Shown piece after piece: positions 1-10,775 of a stretch of 64,000 nucleotides of DNA (within the stretch, counting starts at the first letter, position 1; each line of letters begins with the position of its first letter). A program made the position numbers and the translations under genes. The notes under the pieces were generated by a model. The model saw only the letters and a list, made by a program, of their open reading frames with translations, was not told the DNA's origin and made no database searches. Source of the DNA: Ditylenchus dipsaci (Eukaryota > Nematoda > Chromadorea > Rhabditida > Anguinidae); NCBI GenBank assembly GCA_004194705.1, contig SADC01001005.1, positions 62,001-126,000 of the forward strand. The letters are read 5' to 3'.

Positions 1-161
1 TTGGATTTTGTGGAGGTATACATTGGCATGCGATCTCAATAGAGGCCAAAAGCGACGAATCAAGGCAAAAAGGCTTTATTTAGCCAACTGTTAAAGCGGA
101 ATGACCGTCGCCAGTGAAGATAATAAAATTTGAAAAAAATAGGCAAAGCAAGGCAAATTAA

Positions 162-225
162 GCGCCTGTGGTGGAACTCGAACCTATCTTTTACTGACTC
201 ACTGCAGTACTATTGAGCTATCGAG
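162..225 (-). tRNA. tRNA-like sequence, probably a pseudogene or SINE head
   Basis: Read on the minus strand this has a good A-box-like TAGCTCAATAGTAC and, about 40 bases on, a near-perfect B box, GGTTCGAGTTCC. Together they are the internal RNA polymerase III promoter of a tRNA. I cannot fold a convincing anticodon arm and did not assign an anticodon. Similar B boxes recur at about 7725, 8170, 8260, 12215, 30650, 32020 and 46365, so this is more likely a tRNA-derived repeat than a working tRNA gene. Confidence 0.4.
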
Positions 226-309
226 GATTTTAGTTATTAGGTACCATTCAACTAAAGATATATTCATCCACTTAGCTCACCTAAGCATTGGGTAACACTT
301 CCACCTGGG

Positions 310-450
310 TACCGATAGTTAGGCAATGCCTTGTACTAACGGAATCCTTACGATATTTCCGACCAGACTGTCATAACAAAACTGGCAAAAATTTTCAAAA
401 ATTGGGTTAAAAAAAGTGTCGGACCCTAGGTGGGAACGAACTTTTGGGGT
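310..450. repeat. Short inverted repeat related to a copy at 51107-51312
   Basis: The stretch opens with a sequence like CTAACGGAATCCTTACG and closes with GGGGTGCCGTTATAGCGAG. It contains AAAAAGTGTCGGACCCTAGG, and a close relative of this (AAAAAAGTGTCGGGCTCTAGG) lies near 51260. It looks like a small non-coding element. The rest of 1-650 shows only the tRNA-like sequence and short GGTGGCA-type direct repeats near 490-570. Confidence 0.35.
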
Positions 451-658
451 GCCGTTATAGCGAGAGGTGACTGTAGAAATAATCTTTTGGTGGCAGAAAT
501 AATCTTTTTGTTGGCAACTCGTTTTTGGTGGCAGGAATAATTGTTTTGGTGGCATATTTCATCTTTTTGGTGAACCAAATCATATTATGCCGTTTATAAA
601 TTTGATTATCATTGGTGACAGAACACGTTTATTAATCTGGAAAAAAAGCTATGAATAA

Positions 659-907
659 TCACCGAGAAATTCTGAGTGGGCTAGTTTTTGCGTTGGCGAA
701 TTGCGGCGTTGGCCAGTCGGTTTCGTCCCTTAATTTTTTGAATTTTTTTAAGATGTCTGCCAGTGATCGTTCCTCCTTCAAGTTGTCTGAGTATTCAATT
801 TTGACTGAATATACTATTCGTGAACAGTCTCTGTCTGCTTGTGCGAGTCTTGGTACCAGTTCTGTCAAATCTAGCACCTTTTCGACGGCTAATTCTTTGA
901 ACGATGA
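659..907 (-). CDS. Possible antisense terminal exon of an unrecognised gene
   Basis: An open minus-strand frame reads a charged, protein-like sequence (segments SSFKELAVEKVLDL and KKFKKLRDETDWPTP) and stops at 659. An AATAAA lies about 25 bases downstream on the same strand, near 629-634, as expected for a real 3' end. The opposite strand is also open but reads a Ser/Phe/Leu-rich string of the kind usual for antisense. I could not find a convincing acceptor or upstream minus-strand exons, and the plus-strand gene at 966-1611 would overlap any rightward continuation. No family is recognised. Confidence 0.35.
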   Translation of the reverse strand, partial: SSFKELAVEKVLDLTELVPRLAQADRDCSRIVYSVKIEYSDNLKEERSLADILKKFKKLRDETDWPTPQFANAKTSPLRISR

Positions 908-965
908 CCAGGTCTTTACAAAAGGTTTACTTAGCTCACAGCCGCTTTTATCACCGATTTTGCAG

Positions 966-1611
966 GCCCTTCGATCAATCAAGTCATGCGTGAGCTCAAA
1001 CTTCAGACCGTAAGCAATCAGATCTTGTCTTCCGAAAGCGGCATTGACATCACCAAAGCTTTGATGAAGTGGGATGGCGAAATTCGCAACGAGCACGCCA
1101 AGGTTTGTTCGAGTTTTCTTATCTATCTTCTTGATAAGTCTGGTAGTTGACATTCAGGTGCAGAAATGGATTCAGATCGCTGAAGCAAAGAAAAAAGAGC
1201 TGGAAAGTCGCGCTGCCATGTTGGAAATCTATGAAAAGTTCATAGCCTCGCTTCCGGTCAATTCCTTTGTTCTTGATGTGCTGGAAATGAAAGCCCCATC
1301 GAATGATGTGCAAACAGCTAAGTCTCCGACTATGAGCGAACTTGAGGTGTTTGACAGAATGGCTGGTCTATGTGGCGAGGTCAGCCTCTGCAAGTTGGAC
1401 ACCTGCCTCAGTAATTCTTGTAAGATTTTTTTGTTTTCTGTGTGTATGTCTGATTCTTTTCCTTTTAGATGAAACGTCCAGCGCCAGTGAGGATTCCAGA
1501 TCGTCTTCCTCGTGTTCTACTTCGGACTCTTCTGATTCAGGGTCCTCAAGTGGTTCACCTTCTGGCTCTTCGAATTCTTCATCTGTGAGCAGTGCTTCAA
1601 GCAATGAGTAG
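966..1611 (+). CDS. Small coiled-coil protein with a Ser/Asp-rich tail, unrecognised
   Basis: Three exons join in frame. Exon 966-1102 (acceptor TTTTGCAG) contains SGIDITKALMKWDGEI. Exon 1158 to 1410 or 1419, after a 55-nt intron ending CATTCAG, contains VQKWIQIAEAKKKELESRAA and is strongly helical. Exon 1469-1611, after TTTTAG, is a low-complexity acidic Ser-rich tail ending SSNE. Two phase-compatible donors exist for the second exon (before 1411 or 1420). A poly(A) signal AATAAA lies near 1684. The 5' end is not settled: exon 966 needs one base from an upstream exon, and no good donor is clear. Composition suggests a helical, possibly phosphorylated nuclear or cytosolic protein, but this is only inference; I do not recognise the family. 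Confidence 0.6.
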
Positions 1612-1815
1612 CTTGAACAGTAATTCCTTCAAGAAATCTAAGAATTCCTTGTATTGTATTAGATATGTAAATATTCCGGCCTAAATAAAAAGCTTCAGAT
1701 GAAAAGATAAATGATTTGGACTTAATTTTTTCTTTGAACTCCTCTCTTAGGAAACGTGCCTCTAATGGAACATGGTTTTTGGGCACAGCGGAATGTGCAA
1801 AATTTGGATTGGCTG

Positions 1816-1911
1816 GGGCACTTCTCTTCGTCTCTCACTAACTCTTTTGGGTACAGCGAAAGTATAGTACAGTTAGCAGTGCAGTGTGAGACGAAAGAGA
1901 AGTGTCCCCCC
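1816..1911. repeat. Foldback hairpin, related to 28517-28717 and 60138-60337
   Basis: The arms GCACTTCTCTTCGTCTCTCAC and GTGAGACGAAAGAGAAGTG face each other across about 45 bases containing a CTCTTTT...GTACAGT core. The same arm and core recur inside two other elements in the window. Only the arms are shared here, not the outer TTAAAGGACC termini. Confidence 0.6.
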
Positions 1912-2096
1912 GATTAAAAAATTATGCGCACGTTGCTGCGCGTTTAAGCACTCGGAAGTTGAACATTCTTTTAAAATTAGGTTGGCAAGTCGCTTTCTAT
2001 CGGGGCACGGCCATAGTCCTCTCCGGACAAAACCCTTTCGGACCATTATATTTGTATATCAAATTTTCAACTATTTTTTTGAAGTCAAACCAGTAG

Positions 2097-2337
2097 TTTA
2101 AAGGGGCATGCTCGTGCACGACACGGAGAAAAGGCGGGACCAGCACTTTTTTTCTTTCTCGATCAAGTTTTACATGCATACGCATTCAGATTTTTTAAGT
2201 TTTCTGCCTAGTTTTTAAAAGTAGTATAGGGTCATTAATATTAGGTTTGACGCAAAACGAGTGAAAAATAGAACGATTCAAAAAAATTGCTGGTCCCCGC
2301 CTTAACTTTTTGAAACGCACGGGCATGCCCCTTTAAA
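2097..2337. mobile_element. MITE with AAAGGGGCATGC termini
   Basis: The left end reads TTTAAAGGGGCATGCTCGTG and the right end GCACGGGCATGCCCCTTTAA. The internal arms GGACCAGCA and TGCTGGTCC are also inverted. Close relatives lie at 28712-28965 and, in part, at 49500-49930 and 61240-61397. It has no coding capacity. Superfamily is not determined. Confidence 0.65.
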
Positions 2338-2491
2338 GTTATGTTTCTTATAGATACTAATCTCTTTCCCACTTACAATCGAGAGGTGTTAGGTAGAATA
2401 CTAGGTGTAAATAGCAAAGAGTTGTGACGACGAGGATGAAGCAACCAAAAAGACAGAGAACATCTCCTTCTTGGTAGCTCGGGGCTAACTA

Positions 2492-3075
2492 TTGGTTGGT
2501 GCATAATTAACGTCGGTTTTTTTGCTGTGTTAATTTAGTGAACATCTGTCATTTTAATTTATAATTCATTTGTTTTTGCTCACACATATTAAATAAATTT
2601 TTGAGATGCGTGTCGAAAATCATTAACGCTGCCATTAACGCCAAACATCTACTCATCAAAGATCGCATCGTCTTCCATCACGATAATGCTCGTCCACATG
2701 TCGAAAGGAGAGTTGTGCAGTCGATTGGTGACAAAGGTTGGATTTGCTTTCTCATCCGCCGTATTCCCCAACCGAAGCTCCGACAGACTACCACGTCAAT
2801 CGCTCGCTTAAAAACTGGCAAGTAGGAAAGAATTTACGATAACCTAGAAGAATTGTGGCCGATATTAAAGCGTGGATTACGTCAAAAAAGCTCACTTCTT
2901 CGCTCGTGGAATTGATCGGCTACCGAGCAAATGGGAAGCTGTTATTGATGTAGAGGGTGAATATGCTCCAGAATAATATTCAGAAATGTTATAGGCGGAC
3001 TTGTACTGGGTTGTTGTTGAATGGTGTGCAAATAGAAAAACCGAAAATACCGACGTTAATTATGCACCAACCCAA
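2492..3075 (+). mobile_element. Deleted mariner transposon
   Basis: Matching inverted termini, beginning TTGGTTGGTGCATAATTAAC and ending with its near-exact complement, are bounded by TA dinucleotides, the target duplication of Tc1/mariner elements. At 584 bp it is much shorter than a full mariner of roughly 1.3 kb and has lost the 5' half of the transposase. Confidence 0.85.
2601..2976 (+). pseudogene. Mariner transposase remnant
   Basis: Residues KDRIVFHHDNARPHV match the catalytic-domain region of mariner transposases, where the second Asp of the DDD triad lies in HHDNARPH. Further on, after frame breaks, the sequence codes GIDRLPSKWEAVI and ends EYAPE-stop, the usual C-terminal block of this family. 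The N-terminal helix-turn-helix and first catalytic Asp are missing. The track frame ends at 2825 and the tail lies in other frames, so the gene is dead. Confidence 0.85.
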
Positions 3076-4106
3076 TATATCCACTTCGTGAACGTGGATT
3101 GAATTATTTGAGGGTCATGCTCGTAGCTGTGAATCGTAGCTCTGATATATAACGTCACCTTCAACCTGTGCCCAGGCGTGCCGTTATATCGGCGCTGGAC
3201 TGTATACAATTATGTGTTTTGATTGCTGCGCTTGTTTCTTTCCACCTGATTTTTTTCCACCATTCATCCAACCAAAAATGTTGTTAATGTTATAGCAAGG
3301 ATAATAAGAAAATTTTATCCCCTTCAGCATATGATCTAATTGCTTTTGCGCAGATCCATCTTTTGGTAGTAGTGGATGCACGACACTTCCTTTATCGCCC
3401 TAAAAGACCAGAAAAAGTAAGAAAGCGACAGATTTCTGCAGCCTATAACTGCAAGCAGACTAGAGAGTGCTAGAAATGGGGCTGGATCACCAGTGCCCGG
3501 ATGGTCAGACAGTTGAGCAAGCTGTGTGGAGTGGGGAATAAGAGGTCAGCTACCTACTCACTCTTTGATTGCTGCAGGGGACGGCGAACATACATCCCCC
3601 TTTTCTTTGCACTATCCATTTAGTTGGTTCTTTGGGCAAGGAGCATAGACGTTCTACTACTACCCAATCGATTGTGGTTCCAACTGGCTCCCCCATCCCC
3701 CTTTACTTTTACACAAATCATTACCCTGTAGAGTTGCTGTTTGGGCTAGTCGACGTTGCTTTACTTTTTGGTTTTGTTTGATAAAAAGGCTATAAAATAG
3801 TGGTAGGGATGAGAATTTTGGGACTTTTTAAAGGGGATTGGGGGGAATGTTAAGGGGAATGTTAAAAAGGCATTTGGTATCAGTTTACTTTGAAAATTAT
3901 TGTGTCTTGATTAAAACAAGTAATTTTTCAGCAAATTTTTATATTCAGAGGCACCCCAGTAGCTAAAATGTCCTCAGGAATCCGATTTGCGCAACGAAAC
4001 ATTTTTGTAAAATTATCAAATGTTGGTGTATGAGTTTTTCGGTTTGTCATACAGTATGACCCAAATTTGACCCCCTAATGACCCCCTAAACAAGAACAAG
4101 GGCTTT
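3076..4106. other. Intergenic stretch with no recognised gene
   Basis: A weak minus-strand frame (3184-3381) shows no recognisable motif. There is some unusual GC around 3560-3700, including runs of C. I see no repeat boundary I can defend. The region ends at the FKBP gene. Confidence 0.4.
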
Positions 4107-4130
4107 TTGTATATCTATCAGTTTTGTTTC

Positions 4131-7100
4131 ATGTTTTCGGTTTGTTTCAGGCATGCAAAACAATGTTGGCTAGTGTTAGTAGTCGCCTTAGTTTTGTGTT
4201 GTAGTGTACTGGCGGAGGAAGAGGAGGGTTCCTTCCAAGGACAAAAATTATCATGGAAAGAAGATGATGGTCTGGGTGAGTATTTTTTTTTAACAAATTG
4301 TTGTTAATAGTTCCTTTAACTTGATGCCAGCACTTGCATGCCTCGGCACAGATAGATTGCGACATTTTTGACTGCCACAAAAAAATTATGGGACGGTGGA
4401 CGGCCAGGCGCATAAAATAAATAAAAAAGACGGCCGGCAGACGGCCGAAGTCATTTTGAAAAAATACATATTTTAAGATATTATTAACCCTCAAACCACT
4501 AAGTGGGTCTTTGCGACACATATGAATTTTTGCACGTTTCACTCATTTTAATTTTCGTTATGGTGCAAGTAATACCTCATTTGAAAGCTTATTTCAATTC
4601 TGTATTCAGCAGTGTGTTTATTTTTCAAAATACCTTCTGAGCTATGATTTACAGCTAAAATTAATAACTTACTCATTTTTTTAAAGTGTGTTTATTCAGT
4701 GATGAGAAATTATAAACTAAAACCGTTTTGTGAGTCATATTCGCTCTCTCTGTCTTATAAGTATCAAGGTTAACAGCCAGAATCGGCTTTGCTTTACACC
4801 TATTTTTTGTACCTATTTTAAATTTCCTTTAAAATCCACTTTTTGAGTGTGAAATTAAAATATGATACACAGAATACACAGAAAGACAGTGCATAAAAAA
4901 TTAATATATAAAGATAAAATAAAAAAGGTGATTGTTATGTAGTTTATTGAGAAAAACACAAAATTTGCTATGTTGTAAAAAAGGTTGCCGTAGTTTTAGT
5001 GTTAAAGATATTTGGCGCTACCGAGTATACCCTCTCCCCCCCAAAATGAAATTTTTTTTTAAGTGTTTCCAAACACCCTATATTGACCTAAAATTGCCTC
5101 AGAAGCTCGAAAAAGGCATTATTTTTGTGTTCTAGTCAATAAAAAAATGAGTTTTGGGACCACCCAAATATACCTATTTTGACCATTTTTGAAGGGATTG
5201 AGGGCCATATTAGGGTAGGAAAGGACCAAAAAAGGGCAATTTAGTGTGAAAAGGAAGATGTTGAACATAGTTTTGTTGACTGGGGCTACCGCATAAATAA
5301 ACTCTGGTATGCATACATTTTTTATGCATCCAGAGTCACTTTCGAGTGATTTGCGTCTAAGGTATGTGGGTGTGCGCATCTAAACTCCAGGCCCCAAGCC
5401 CCCGAAGGGGTCGCAGAGGACTTGAGAGTTAGAGATGCGCGCACTCACTTACCTTAGACATAATTCCGAGAAGACTTTGAACAAAGATGCATTTAGAGAC
5501 TATTTTTGCCCAGCTCCAGTGACCAAAACATGCCAAAACAGGCAAATGGTCGAAATTTCAAAATGTCCAAAACTCAATTTTTTATTAACCAGAACTCAAA
5601 AATAATGTGTTTTTTGAACTTCGAGGCAATTTCGGGTCGATATAGGGTGCTTAAAAACACTTTAAAAAAATTCATTTGGGGGGGGGGGGTATACTCCGGT
5701 AGGGTCAGATATTTTTACAAAATTTCGGTCGGCATAATGTCTACACGCCGGAAGTTTTTTTTAAAAGGGCGGACGGCCAGTAAACAGGGAGAGAAAGGTC
5801 GAACGGCCAAAAAATATGGACGGCAAGACGGAAAAAATGTGGTCACACAAAAACGTGGTCAATACGGTCACCACGTGGATGCCTAAGTACCCACAGCTGA
5901 ATTTTCAACTTTCGTCAGCTTAATTACCTAATCCTTTTCCAGAGATCAAAATTATCCGACCAGTGACTGCAGACAAGTGCAAGCAGAAGAGTCAGGAGGG
6001 CGATATCGTTGAGCAATTTTACAAGTTGACTGACGCTGATGGCAAAGAGATCGGCTCAAACTTTGGGAAAAAACCGTAGGTTGGCTAAAAGTGGTCTGGT
6101 TAAACAAGCGGGGGCAAAAATAAACAGGTGAATCAAGCAAAAATCATCTTTTGGACATCAGGTACCAAAAACATGCATTTTTAAAAATTGCAATAAAAAT
6201 TTTATCAAATTTGAAACCTTCAGAAATAAGACGCCTTGTAAAATTTAAAAAAATTATAGGCAGCATCAAGGCATATTTTCGATTGTTTAGTAGACCCACA
6301 AAAGCTTTGTTTTGTTTGTCTGAGTCAGTCACTTCTTAAAATGTGGGTATTGCAGATACACCTTCACTCTGGGCCGCAACCAAGTGATTTCTGGCATGGA
6401 CAGAGGTTTGAAAATTGACAATTTTTGGTATGATTGAAAAATGTGTATTTATGTCTTCTTCAGCAATGACCGGTATGTGCATTGGAGAGAAGAGAGGTGG
6501 TCATCCCAGGCAAATTGGGATTCGGAGATGGAGGAAGAGACCGGTGAGTTGGTGGAAATTTGTTAGGAATGAACGAAAAAATTAACCTAAGGGTTACTGA
6601 TTAGTCTAATTCAGTGTTTCCAAACGTCCCTTATCTAAAGATTTGTCCTTTATTTGGGACCTCAAATCTTTAGAAATTTTGTGATCTCACGTCAAATCTT
6701 TATTTTCGGCACTCAAAACCCACAAACACTGGACAAAATGGCACAATGTTCTTTATTTTGAAATTTTGATTTGGAAGCCTTGGTCTAATTCTGAATCTAA
6801 AATTATAAATATTGGGTCGTGTCAAAAGTTCGCACCGTTTATTTCAAAAGCAATATTTGTGGCATTGCGTTTTTTTACTGTAAATTTTCATCAATTTTTT
6901 AAAAGTTTTCCACTTATTTTGTAGCCAAGATTCTCAGCTACAAAATGGGGCGACGGTGAATTCGTCCACGGTGAATTCGTCCACGGTGAATTCGTCCACG
7001 GTGAATTCGTCCACAGGTGAATTCGTCCAGGTGAATTCGTCCACAGGTGAATTCGTCCACAAAAATAAAATTTGGCGTTATTTCTCAATTTGATTGTTCA

Positions 7101-10100
7101 AATTTTTTTAGCGTATATATGCTTTTCATTCTGTGAATTTTATGGCTAACTGTTTTTCGTTGTTATCTTTTTACGTGTGACTTTGTGAATTTACTTTTCT
7201 TGGTTTACTGTTCTTAGTCAAATGTTTAGATACTTACAAGAAGAATGACCTTCTCAAAGACCTTCTTATTCCAACTTTTTCTTCTCTTTCCCTTTCTTTC
7301 TCCAGGTTTCTATATCTATATTCTCCCAGTAAAATTCTTCTTAATTATACTCTTTTTTTCTAACTTAAAATTATGTGTTAGATTAGGTTTGTTAGGACTA
7401 AAATCAATATTTCCCCACGCAAACCCAAAACGTGCGGTGGTTACCTCCTGGTCAGGTGGATGTCCACCTGGATGGCCTATCAAATTAAAATTTCTTTAGA
7501 ATAAAAATAAACCATTTTTTTACTTAAAATTGTGTGAGGAATTCGGCTTGTTAAGACAAAAGTGCGATTTTACCTACCCAACTCCAAACCTGGGGTGGCT
7601 ACTACCTGGACAGGTTGATATCCAGGTAACTCCAGAGTAGTGGTAAATTCACCCAAACGACCTGAAAAGTCAAACGCCTGCTTTTATATCTTTCATTATG
7701 GTAAAAAAAGGTATGCGCTCAGGTGGATTCGAACCAGCGACCTAAATCAACCCTTAGAATTACTAACAACCCATCATGCAGTGTGACCAAACCAAGTGGT
7801 CGTCCACTTGGATCAAAAATTCTTTTTTCACGTTTTCGGGTTCCAAACCACTTTTCTGCACTAATTCGAGCATCCTGAAGATGGTTTGACAGTGGTAAAA
7901 TTACGTTTTTACCGAGAAATTTTTGAGTTATTGCTAACGATTGATTTTGATAAATCACAATTAGCAATATCTTAAAAATTTCTTGGTAAAACGTGATTTT
8001 ACCACTGTCAAACCATCTTCAGGATGCTCGAATTAGTGCAGAAAAGTGGTTTTGGAACCCGAAAACGTGAAAAAAGCATTTTCGATCCAAGTGGACGACC
8101 ACTTGGTTTGGTTCGTCCCTCTGGATGGAGTTCTGAGCGATTATAAGTGGTGATGTAGAGCTTGCTGGTTCGAATCCACCTGGACGCATACCTTATTTTT
8201 ATCATGATTTTGAGTATTTGAGTGGTGTAGAAGTCCATGCACTCATCACCAAGGTCGCTGGTTCAAACCCCTCTGGGTGCAATTGTCCTGAGTAGAGGAC
8301 CTCGATTCATGTCCTGGTCACTAGGTGCTTGACGGGGTTCGGAGAGCATAAAGTGCTTTTAGATGATTGGGGAAACGTCTATGCCCTCCGAAAACGGTGT
8401 CTCTGTGACCAAAACAGCCAATTCCGCGTCGAAATAAGATCTATGGCCAAAAACAAGAACTTTATGACCAAAAAAGATACCACCCGAAAATATCCACGGA
8501 AAAGTTTTCTCACCACATGTGCCTTTACCAAAAGAAATTTTACAAATGTGCCTTTACCAAAAGAAATTTTACCAAATGTGCCTTTACCAAATGTGTCTTT
8601 ACCAAATTTTTTTTTACCAAAAAGTTTTTTTATCAAATGTGCCTTTTACCAAATATTCCTTTACCTTTTCGGTACAGCCGAAAAATATAATTTTATTTTT
8701 GTGGACGAATTCACCTGTGGACGAATTCACCTGTGGACGAATTCACCTGTGGACGAATTCACCTGTGGACGAATTCACCGTGGACGAATTCACCGTGGAC
8801 GAATTCACCGTGACGAATTCACCTAGAGCCACAAAATGGGTCGTAAATTTTTAAAAATTGATGAAAAATCTATGGTAAAAACACAATGTTACAAAAAATT
8901 GCTTTTTGAAAATAACTGAAAACTCTGACACGACCAATAGTAAAAAACCCAAGTTCTTATGAAATTGGCGAAATTTTGTTTCCTGATCCACATATTTGGC
9001 TACTAGAGTGCCTAAGAATATTTTTTTATAAAATGATTATTTTATGATAACAGAAAACGAACTGACACGAACTCTCCCTTTGCCAAAATATTTTTGTAAA
9101 AATGAATCCACAAAAAAACTGTTTTTTAATTGATGATTTATTGAATGTTGTCTAAAAACATTTTAATTTTTAAAAAATTTAGAAATTTTAAATTTTTGCT
9201 AAAATATAACTATTTATGCTTTCTAATTCAGCGTCTGAATACTTAAAGATATTTGGCATAAAAAAGTTTAAACGAAAAAACGAGTCATTTTGCTAAACAT
9301 TCAGAAAGCCTTTATAATCGCAGCTGCTAGGCGAAATCTTAGGCGGATTTGAACACTAAAATTTGCATACTTTTTGTCTTAAATTTTTTCCTCTCTTTCA
9401 GTGATGGAATAAAGGGTGATCAGACCCTATACTACACTGTCCAGCTAGTCGATTTGTTCCGTGGAACTCCTGGTAACTGAAACACTATAGGCGCATTCAT
9501 AATGAAGAGTCTGTTTGCAGATGCTAAAACAGACTACTCGCTAAGAATCTCGGAAACAGAATTTTTACTTATTTTCGCAAAATAATTGAGTTGGTGCGGT
9601 TTTTTTTTGCTTATGCAGTTCGTGAAATCATGTATTTGAGGTTTAGGGCTAACAAATGAGCTATTGACTAAAAATTCAGACAAAATTTCAAGAATCCCCC
9701 TAAGAACCCTAACTCGAATTCGAGTGCGAATGCTTAGACGTATTCCTTTTTATCTTAATTTTTAAAACAACATCTGCGTTAATAATAGCTCATCTGGTAG
9801 CTCTGAATCTTTTCTACAAGATGGCAGCAACACAATGATTTTCAAAAAATTAAAAAAAAATATGACAATTTATGAGTGTAAAATGTGGTTTGGCATCCGC
9901 AAACAGCCATCTCATTGCGAATGCGGCTTCAATCCAATTCTTATCATAAAACTAAAGACTATTTTAGGGCCTAAGTGGACTGAGGAAGATGGTTTGTCCA
10001 TCGAAGTGACCCACAAAATAGACGAGGACAAGTGCTTAAAGTCAGCTCCAGGGGACACCATCCACCAGCACTACACTCTTCATCTGGCCGACAAAACCTT

Positions 10101-10775
10101 TGTAGACTCAAGCTTCTCCCGAAACGCCCCTTTCATCTTCAAACTTGGCAACAAGGAAGTTATTGTGGGAATGGACCGAGGTCTTTTTTGGATAAAACTA
10201 GTCTTTTTTTCTTAACCTGATTCTAATATTTAGCTATGACCAACATGTGTAAGTACTTTTGGAGGGTTTTTTATCTTTGTTTATTTTGTTGGTATAGGTG
10301 AAGGAGAGCGCAGAAAAGTAATCATCCCAGCAGAACTTGGTAGGATTTTTGTTGTATTTTGCAAAAATTATGATGCAAAAATAAAAAAATACTTTAACTA
10401 AAATAAAAATCTAAAATCAATCTAAAAAAAATTAGATAGGGGACCAGGCTGATTTGTGAAAATTTTGAATTATCACAAAAATTTTAGAAATTTTGAAAAT
10501 TATTTAAAAAACGAACAAGACACTAATAATAGCAAGATCTTAGAACCTTTTTTATTAAAAAACGTGCCTGAAGCTTTTTTAACAATAATTATGGTGAAAT
10601 CAATGAAAAAAATTCAGGATATGGAACAGAGGGTCGATCTCCAAGCATTCCTGGTAATTTCATATTATCATTTTAGTCAATTGAATGCCTAAAAAATGCA
10701 TATATTTTAGGCAACGCTGAGCTCCACTTCGACATCGAGTTGGCCAAGTTGATAAAGCGCAGCGATGAACTCTGA
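4131..10775 (+). CDS. ER-resident FKBP-type peptidyl-prolyl isomerase, two domains, SDEL tail
   Basis: Ten exons: 4131-4275, 5943-6075, 6356-6405, 6464-6543, 9402-9472, 9968-10180, 10234-10248, 10298-10339, 10618-10653, 10711-10775. The product has about 283 residues. A signal peptide ([19 protein letters not shown]) leads into two FKBP domains. Domain 1 has [25 protein letters not shown] and [10 protein letters not shown]. Domain 2 has [28 protein letters not shown] and ELHFDIEL. These are standard FK506-binding fold motifs of enzymes that catalyse proline cis-trans isomerisation during protein folding. The C terminus SDEL is a KDEL-type ER retrieval signal, so it should act in the ER lumen, like FKBP9/10/14-type proteins. 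Exon 7 has 15 nt. Exon 4 holds a frame break: IGEKR and VVIPG are in different frames, as if two bases of an AG run were lost. The start could instead be 4107. AATAAA lies near 10856. Confidence 0.88.
5240..5530. repeat. Dispersed repeat, second copy at 43610-43885
   Basis: This intronic block shares long near-identical stretches with 43610-43885, including ATAGTTTTGTTGACTGGGGC, CATACATTTTTTATGCATCC and CGAGTGATTTGCGTCTAAGG, and ends with CACTTACCTTAGACAT. A shorter relative of the last part occurs near 59733 and 24440. The arms around 5330-5470 contain short palindromes. It is non-coding and its class is unknown. Confidence 0.6.
7340..7690 (+). repeat. Two copies of a ~190-bp repeat unit
   Basis: Two adjacent units each contain AAAATTATGTGT-like or AAAATTGTGTGAGG sequence, a GTTTGTTA/CTTGTTAAGAC stretch, a CCCAA...CGTGCGGTGG or CCTGGGGTGG stretch and a GTCAGGTGGATGTCCACCTG palindrome. 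The same unit recurs in series at 17110-17740 and singly near 23270, 40790 and 41740. Confidence 0.6.
7786..8116. mobile_element. Palindromic MITE with CCAAGTGGTCGTCCACTTGG termini
   Basis: The two halves are nearly exact reverse complements: AAGTGGTCGTCCACTTGGAT at the left and its complement at the right, with GACAGTGGTAAAATTACG and its complement inside. Relatives lie at 29737-30055 (complete), 27003-27200, 41866-42075 and 24655-24760 (partial). The terminus is itself a short palindrome. tRNA-like B boxes stand just outside both ends, at about 7725 and 8170. Confidence 0.75.
9489..9930. mobile_element. Foldback MITE in FKBP intron 5, sister copy at 28011-28441
   Basis: The left end has GGCGCATTCATAATGAAGAG and GTCTGTTTGCAGATGC. 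The right end has GCATCCGCAAACAGCCATCT and CATTGCGAATGCGGC. The copy at 28011-28441 has the equivalent GCACACACAATGAGGAGGC ends and the same AGCTACAAGA(C/T)GGCAGCAA interior. It is non-coding. Confidence 0.65.

Larger units (their letters stand above)
6811..8935. mobile_element. Foldback element with GTGGACGAATTCACC arrays in its termini
   Basis: The left end reads GGGTCGTGTCAAAAGTTCGC and the right end contains CTCTGACACGACC. Inside each terminus is a tandem array of a 14-17 bp unit, GTGGACGAATTCACC(TGT), in opposite orientations (6955-7062 and 8700-8822). The middle holds other repeats, including a nested palindrome at 7786-8116 and tRNA-like boxes. The element sits in intron 4 of the FKBP gene. 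I found no transposase and no clear target duplication. Confidence 0.7.

Noticed and set aside
5325..5475. snRNA gene (ACTTACCT resembles the U1 5' end)
   Set aside because: The rest of U1 is absent and the block is a dispersed repeat present at 43610-43885 and partly at 59733.
8329..8854. Open frames ending in repeated [12 protein letters not shown]
   Set aside because: They are the GTGGACGAATTCACC terminal array read through, within an intron.
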